Below, one piece after another: positions 60,230 to 64,000 of a DNA stretch of 64,000 nt. Origin of the DNA: Pseudomonas zanjanensis (GTDB taxonomy: Bacteria > Pseudomonadota > Gammaproteobacteria > Pseudomonadales > Pseudomonadaceae); contig NZ_JABWRB020000001.1 of assembly GCF_014268745.2 (NCBI RefSeq), positions 2,728,001 through 2,792,000 of the forward strand. The letters run 5' to 3'. A program made the position numbers and the translations under genes. Below the pieces are notes generated by a model. That model made no database searches. It was not told where the DNA came from and saw nothing but the letters and a program-made list of their open reading frames with translations. Numbering within the stretch: the stretch's first letter is position 1; the number at the start of each line of letters is the position of its first letter.

Positions 60230-60748
60230 TTACTTGATCTCAACCAATCGCACGGCCTGTGACCCGTCCAGGGACAGGTGAATCACGGCGGCTCGGCTTG
60301 GGAAATTCGGCGCATCCTCGTCGGTATTCTCCATCACGGGAATGTCGATCAGGGTCTGTTCACCCGTCGGGTCGCTGACCAACTTGGCATCGAGGTTGTC
60401 GATGGCCCGCCAGCTGTCGCCACCGATGCGCATCACGTCCAACAGGCTGTAGTGCGGCACGCCCTCTTCGTTCTCTTCGGGCGTGAAGGCGGCCAGGTAT
60501 TGGCTGTAGTTGTTGCCCATGCCGAAACCCTCGATGGTGAAAACCGCAAGGGTGACCTGGCTGTCCTCGCCGGTGTCCAGGGTCTGCACCAGCGTCGCTT
60601 CGGGATAGCCGGTGGCGTAGCTGTCCTTGATGAGCGCGACCAGGCGGCCAATCTGTTCTTCCAGGGCTTTGGGAACGGGTTTCGATTCAGCGGCGTGAGT
60701 CAGAGTGCAGGTGAACAACAAGGCAACGGCCAGCAGGCGCAATTTCAT
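60230..60748 (-). CDS. Exported protein of unknown function
   Basis: The protein has 172 residues from the ATG at 60748 with a signal peptide (LLAVALLFTCTLTHAAES). The mature part is acidic with no recognised domain (GFGMGNNYSQYLAAFTPEEN). Not assigned. Confidence 0.65.
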   Translation of the reverse strand: MKLRLLAVALLFTCTLTHAAESKPVPKALEEQIGRLVALIKDSYATGYPEATLVQTLDTGEDSQVTLAVFTIEGFGMGNNYSQYLAAFTPEENEEGVPHYSLLDVMRIGGDSWRAIDNLDAKLVSDPTGEQTLIDIPVMENTDEDAPNFPSRAAVIHLSLDGSQAVRLVEIK

Positions 60749-60905
60749 GAAAGTGAATGTCCGGGGGTGTCGGGAGGTCAGCGTGCAATGGTAGCGGTTG
60801 GCAAGGGATTGGGTAGGAATTGTTGATGGGGTTTGTGCTGGGGTGCACAACCTTGTTCGTGAAAGCGGTGGGTCTGTGTGCACTGTTATTGGATGTACTG
60901 TCGCC

Positions 60906-60998
60906 ATCGCGAGCAAGCTCGCTCCCACACTTGGACCCGGGACAGCCGCCATTTTCCATCAACCCGACATCCCCTGTGGGAGCGAGCCTGCTCGCGAT
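60906..60998. repeat. REP pair, GTGGGAGCG family, head-to-head
   Basis: Inverted copy at 60906-60930 and forward copy at 60975-60998, a diverging arrangement, between the exported protein and the monooxygenase. Confidence 0.85.
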
Positions 60999-61088
60999 GG
61001 CGGTGGGCCTGCGTGCATCGATGCTGAATGTATCGCTGCGCGCCTGCCCGAACGGCCATTGATTAACGCGGCGTGCCGTAGCCCTTGA

Positions 61089-62600
61089 TCAACCCTCCAA
61101 CTCTGCGGCGTCCAGCCCTACCCGTGCGAGGTAGTCTTCCAGCGCCTCCCCCGCTCCGGCTGATACGAAGGCACTGATGTACCCGTCGGGACGGACGAGA
61201 ACCCAATCGCCCATCGCAGGTTGGTAAGCGTCACGAAAATGTCCTTGGTCATCCTGGATATCACCGCCTGGGCCGATGACATGGATGTGCAGCCCGGGGC
61301 GAGGTGCTACGGCATCGCGTTCCGCGCCATAACCGAGCAGTGTCCAGTGCGCCCCCCGGAACAGGTCGAACAGCCGTTGCAGTTTACCGGCCGCCCCGCG
61401 CATCGGTGCATCCGGCGCACGATCGCCTGCCAATGGGCCGCTGGTAGGGTTGGGTCGTTCAAGGGCGAGCGTGGATTCGCGATAGCCGATGTCGAGTTGG
61501 TGCACTTCGCGCCCACGGCGCATGTCGCCGCGCTGGTGCGCGTCCAGCAACTGGGTGGAAAGGCCCAGCATCGCCGCAGCGACCGGGCGGCGTTCTTGCT
61601 CGTAGCTGTCGAGCAGTGCCGCCGGCGCACCGTTGATGACCGCCGCCAGTTTCCAACCCAGGTTGTAGGCATCCTGCACGCTGGTATTGAGACCCTGGCC
61701 ACCCGTGGGTGGGTGGATGTGTGCGGCATCGCCGATGAGAAACGTTCGACCGACACGGTAATGATCGGCCAACCGCGCGTTCATGGTGTAGGCCGATGCC
61801 CAGGATACCGAATGGATATGGATATCATCGCGCCCCGTGCGCTGTGCTACCAGGTCCATCAATGTTTGCGCATCCAGGCCAATGTCCGCGTCGGGGGCTA
61901 TCGGCGCCTGGATCTGGAAGAGCTGGGTCCCGGCCAACGGGCACAGGAATATCTGGTGCTGCATGTCGCCGTCGCCAAAACGATGCCAGCGGTCCCGCGA
62001 CAGGCCCGTAGCCGAGACATCGGCCACAATGGCGCGAATGCCTAGCGTCTTGCCTGGGAAGCCGATACCCAGCGCATGCCGGATAAAACTGCGGCCGCCA
62101 TCGGCCCCGACAAGCCAGCGCACCCGGAGCGTTTCTTCGCCGGCCTTACCGACCAACTGAACGCTGACGCCCTCGGCATCCTGCTCGAACCCCACCAGTT
62201 CGCAACCAAACTCCGGCCGATGGCCCAGTTCAAGCAGGCGTTCGCGCATGACCTGTTCCGTCAGCCATTGCGGCACCATCAACGGCGATTGATGAGGTTC
62301 CGCTGGCGTGGGCTCGTTTTGCTCGATGCTGACAGCGTCGGTGAAACTGCCATCGTCGCGATATCGACGTTCAGTCGGGTAGACTCCACCCACTGCGACG
62401 ATTCGGTCGAGGATCCCCATGTCCTCGAATATTTCCTGGGTCCTGGGCTGTATGCCCTTGCCGCGCGAGCCGTTGAACGGCTGGCCTGCCTTTTCGATCA
62501 GGCGAAAGGGAACTCCCCTTCTCGCCAACTCGATAGCCATCGCCAGACCGGCCGCGCCCGCGCCGCAAATCAATACCTGGATTTCGAATTGCTCTTTCAT
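61089..62600 (-). CDS. FAD-dependent aromatic monooxygenase (PHBH-type)
   Basis: The protein has 503 residues. FAD-binding motif ICGAGAAGLAMAIELARRG, second motif VGADGGRSFIRHALG and the third FLIGDAAHIHPPTGGQGL define the group A flavin monooxygenases, which hydroxylate phenols or related rings with NAD(P)H and oxygen. A C-terminal thioredoxin-like region is suggested by the length. The divergent MarR gene and paired operators suggest induction by an aromatic compound. Confidence 0.9.
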   Translation of the reverse strand: MKEQFEIQVLICGAGAAGLAMAIELARRGVPFRLIEKAGQPFNGSRGKGIQPRTQEIFEDMGILDRIVAVGGVYPTERRYRDDGSFTDAVSIEQNEPTPAEPHQSPLMVPQWLTEQVMRERLLELGHRPEFGCELVGFEQDAEGVSVQLVGKAGEETLRVRWLVGADGGRSFIRHALGIGFPGKTLGIRAIVADVSATGLSRDRWHRFGDGDMQHQIFLCPLAGTQLFQIQAPIAPDADIGLDAQTLMDLVAQRTGRDDIHIHSVSWASAYTMNARLADHYRVGRTFLIGDAAHIHPPTGGQGLNTSVQDAYNLGWKLAAVINGAPAALLDSYEQERRPVAAAMLGLSTQLLDAHQRGDMRRGREVHQLDIGYRESTLALERPNPTSGPLAGDRAPDAPMRGAAGKLQRLFDLFRGAHWTLLGYGAERDAVAPRPGLHIHVIGPGGDIQDDQGHFRDAYQPAMGDWVLVRPDGYISAFVSAGAGEALEDYLARVGLDAAELEG

Positions 62601-62611
62601 GACGACCCCAC

Positions 62612-62632
62612 ATATGTGCAGAACGCACATAT
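62612..62632. promoter_or_regulatory. MarR-type operator, site 1
   Basis: ATATGTGCAGAACGCACATAT is a 21-base dyad (ATATGTGC / GCACATAT arms) 12 bases from the monooxygenase start. Confidence 0.8.
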
Positions 62633-62650
62633 TTAGACGGAGCCGGAACA

Positions 62651-63145
62651 GTGTCAATCGAAAATGTGCGGAACGCACATATTAATGCCCAATTGCGCGA
62701 GCTTCACGGCGCCCTGATGGAGATCGTCGGGGTGATGAACCGACCTCAGCGGGACGAAGCCATGGTGCAGGCGGCCGGAATATCCCTGGATCGCGCGCTG
62801 TTTCCGTTGCTGGTCTCCGTGGAGCGGCTTGGTCCTATCGGCGTTGGTGAACTGGCCGATCGCGTCGGGCGCGACTACACCACGGTCAGTCGGCAGGTGA
62901 CGAAACTCGAAAGCCTGGAGTTGATCGCTCGGGAAAATACCGCCGACCGTCGGGTACGCAAGTCGGTCATTACCGCAAAAGGCAAGGCGATGACCGATCG
63001 CATCGACGAGGCACGTGCGCGGATCGGGCGAGCCATTTTCGCCACGTGGGACGAAGCGGATGTAGAGAACCTGGTACGGCTCATGTGCAAGTTTGCCAAC
63101 GACATCAAGGATGACACGCTGACCGGTGCGCAGGAGCAGGCGTGA
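62651..63145 (+). CDS. MarR-family regulator
   Basis: The protein has 164 residues from a GTG start at 62651 (cggagccggaaca upstream). The winged helix-turn-helix (VGELADRVGRDYTTVSRQVTKLESLELIARENTADRRVRK as the MarR pattern) is complete. It is divergent from the aromatic monooxygenase and probably represses it until an aromatic ligand binds (inference). A second operator lies inside its first codons. Confidence 0.88.
   Translation: MSIENVRNAHINAQLRELHGALMEIVGVMNRPQRDEAMVQAAGISLDRALFPLLVSVERLGPIGVGELADRVGRDYTTVSRQVTKLESLELIARENTADRRVRKSVITAKGKAMTDRIDEARARIGRAIFATWDEADVENLVRLMCKFANDIKDDTLTGAQEQA
62664..62680. promoter_or_regulatory. MarR-type operator, site 2, inside the regulator's start
   Basis: ATGTGCGGAACGCACAT repeats the arms of site 1 about 50 bases away and overlaps codons 5-10 of the regulator gene. 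Confidence 0.8.
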
Positions 63146-63211
63146 CGCAGGGTGATCGCCCGTTCTGATGCGTGGGGCACGCCCTGTGCCCCGAGAGGAT
63201 TTTTCTCAGCG

Positions 63212-63655
63212 TCAGGCCTCTGAGCCAATGCGCGCGACCAGGCGAGCCTGGAGTTTTTCCAGTTCCTCGGGATCGGCCTTGCCCCGGCCATGCGCACCCG
63301 CTTCCTCACCTTCCCAGCGAGGGATGATGTGCATGTGAATGTGGTAGACCGTCTGCCCGGCCACCGCGCCGTTGAACTGCGCAATCTGGACGCCGTCCGG
63401 CTGCAGCTCGTCCACGATGATCCGCGTCAGGCGCTGCACGGCCGACATCATTGCGCCGAGGACTGTGGGCTCGACTTCGAGGATGTTGCGCGCCTGGGAA
63501 TTCTTGGGGATGACCAGGACATGGCCGCGCGATTGCGGAAAGAGATCCAGGAAGGCCAGCACATCGGCGTCTTCGTAAATCTTGTAGCACGGCGCATCGC
63601 CGCGAAGGATCAGCGCAAAGATGTTCTTTGGATCGTAATGACCGTGGAGACTCAT
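63212..63655 (-). CDS. HIT-family protein
   Basis: The protein has 147 residues from the ATG at 63655 (aaggagtgaac upstream). The histidine triad is HIHMH in VYHIHMHIIPRW, so it should hydrolyse or transfer nucleotides. It stands alone near the right edge. Confidence 0.9.
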   Translation of the reverse strand: MSLHGHYDPKNIFALILRGDAPCYKIYEDADVLAFLDLFPQSRGHVLVIPKNSQARNILEVEPTVLGAMMSAVQRLTRIIVDELQPDGVQIAQFNGAVAGQTVYHIHMHIIPRWEGEEAGAHGRGKADPEELEKLQARLVARIGSEA

Positions 63656-63810
63656 GTTCACTCCTTGAATGGTTAGGGCGTTGGGTTGCCGGTAAGAGAT
63701 TTAGCACAGTCCAGCGGCGACGTCTCGTAGAGGTCTGCTTGAAAGCCAAGGGTTGGGCTTGCTGGCGATGGTGGCGGTGGGTCAGTCAGCGATGAATTGC
63801 CTGTGCCAAC

Positions 63811-63972
63811 GTCATCGCGAGCAGGCTCGCTCCCACAGTTTTTCGAGCGATTCGTAAAGGTCGTGTCTGGCCCAAATCTCTGTGGGAGCGGGCTTGCTCG
63901 CGAAGGTGGCGTACTTGTCGATATCGTGGTTGGCTGAACTACCGCTTTCGCGAGCAAGCCCGCTCCCACAGG
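63811..63972. repeat. Three REP copies, GTGGGAGCG family
   Basis: Inverted copy 63811-63837, forward 63881-63904, inverted 63948-63972; the last two form a REPIN. Open frames across them are repeat shadows. Confidence 0.88.
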
Positions 63973-64000
63973 GGATTTGTGGCGGCCGCTCAGTCACAGT

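Noticed and set aside
1..64000. tRNA, rRNA and prophage genes
   Set aside because: No cloverleaf, ribosomal RNA segment or phage structural gene was recognised by reading.

Overview
The window is chromosomal DNA of a fluorescent-group Pseudomonas. GC is high, and the intergenic spaces carry two Pseudomonas REP/REPIN families, one with the core gggagcgggcttgctcgcga and one with the core gcgagggagcttgctcccgc. The gene content fits too: a PvdE-type siderophore exporter, an FhuF-type reductase, an FecI/FecR/TonB-receptor set, DUF2986 and DUF6124 small proteins and an orphan VgrG. No rRNA or tRNA gene and no CRISPR array was recognised.

Layout. 0-5.1 kb: the edge of a siderophore locus (cyclic-peptide exporter, FhuF-like reductase, SbmA/YddA-like ABC protein), interrupted by a tandem array of 135-bp REPIN units. 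5.1-13.8 kb: a signalling island. Two paralogous membrane sensors share the same periplasmic input domain but have different outputs (histidine kinase and GGDEF-EAL). They flank a porin and a small PstS-like binding protein and are followed by a REC-CheC-like regulator and a PAS-GGDEF cyclase. 14.2-19.5 kb: trehalase, then a hexonate module (LgoD-like dehydrogenase, altronate dehydratase, FadR-type regulator) with two candidate operators. 19.5-21.4 kb: a repeat-rich spacer, then a threonine-rich leader peptide with a textbook attenuator ahead of a cysteine hydrolase and a PchB-like lyase. 21.5-27.8 kb: soluble NAD-linked formate dehydrogenase (fdsG-B-A-D) with a LysR gene upstream. 27.9-37.2 kb: an accessory stretch with a cyclophilin-like/hydrolase pair, a YopT-type (C58) cysteine protease, small conserved proteins and a subtilisin-like exported protease.

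37.7-41.7 kb: an iron-responsive FecI-FecR-TonB receptor set. 42.1-52.5 kb: redox and transport genes, namely an aldo/keto reductase, an alpha/beta hydrolase behind a terminator-bearing leader, a truncated VgrG, a polyamine-binding protein with a divergent LuxR regulator, an ArsR-quinone reductase-monooxygenase group with two matching palindromic operators, and an MsbA-like ABC transporter. 52.8-60.2 kb: a patchwork of small orphan genes (DUF805, CPCC, Imm41-like, Nudix, DUF6124, DUF1353), an IS1182 transposase and a LysR fragment, which looks like a remodelled accessory region. 60.2-64 kb: an exported protein, a MarR-regulated FAD monooxygenase with paired operators, and a HIT protein.

The strongest unexplained signals are the threonine attenuator joined to chorismate-family enzymes (20.27-21.37 kb), the input-sharing sensor pair around the porin and binding protein (5.4-11.6 kb), the orphan C58 protease (29.8 kb), the recently amplified REPIN array (1.7-2.4 kb) and the short terminated leader at 43.2-43.3 kb.
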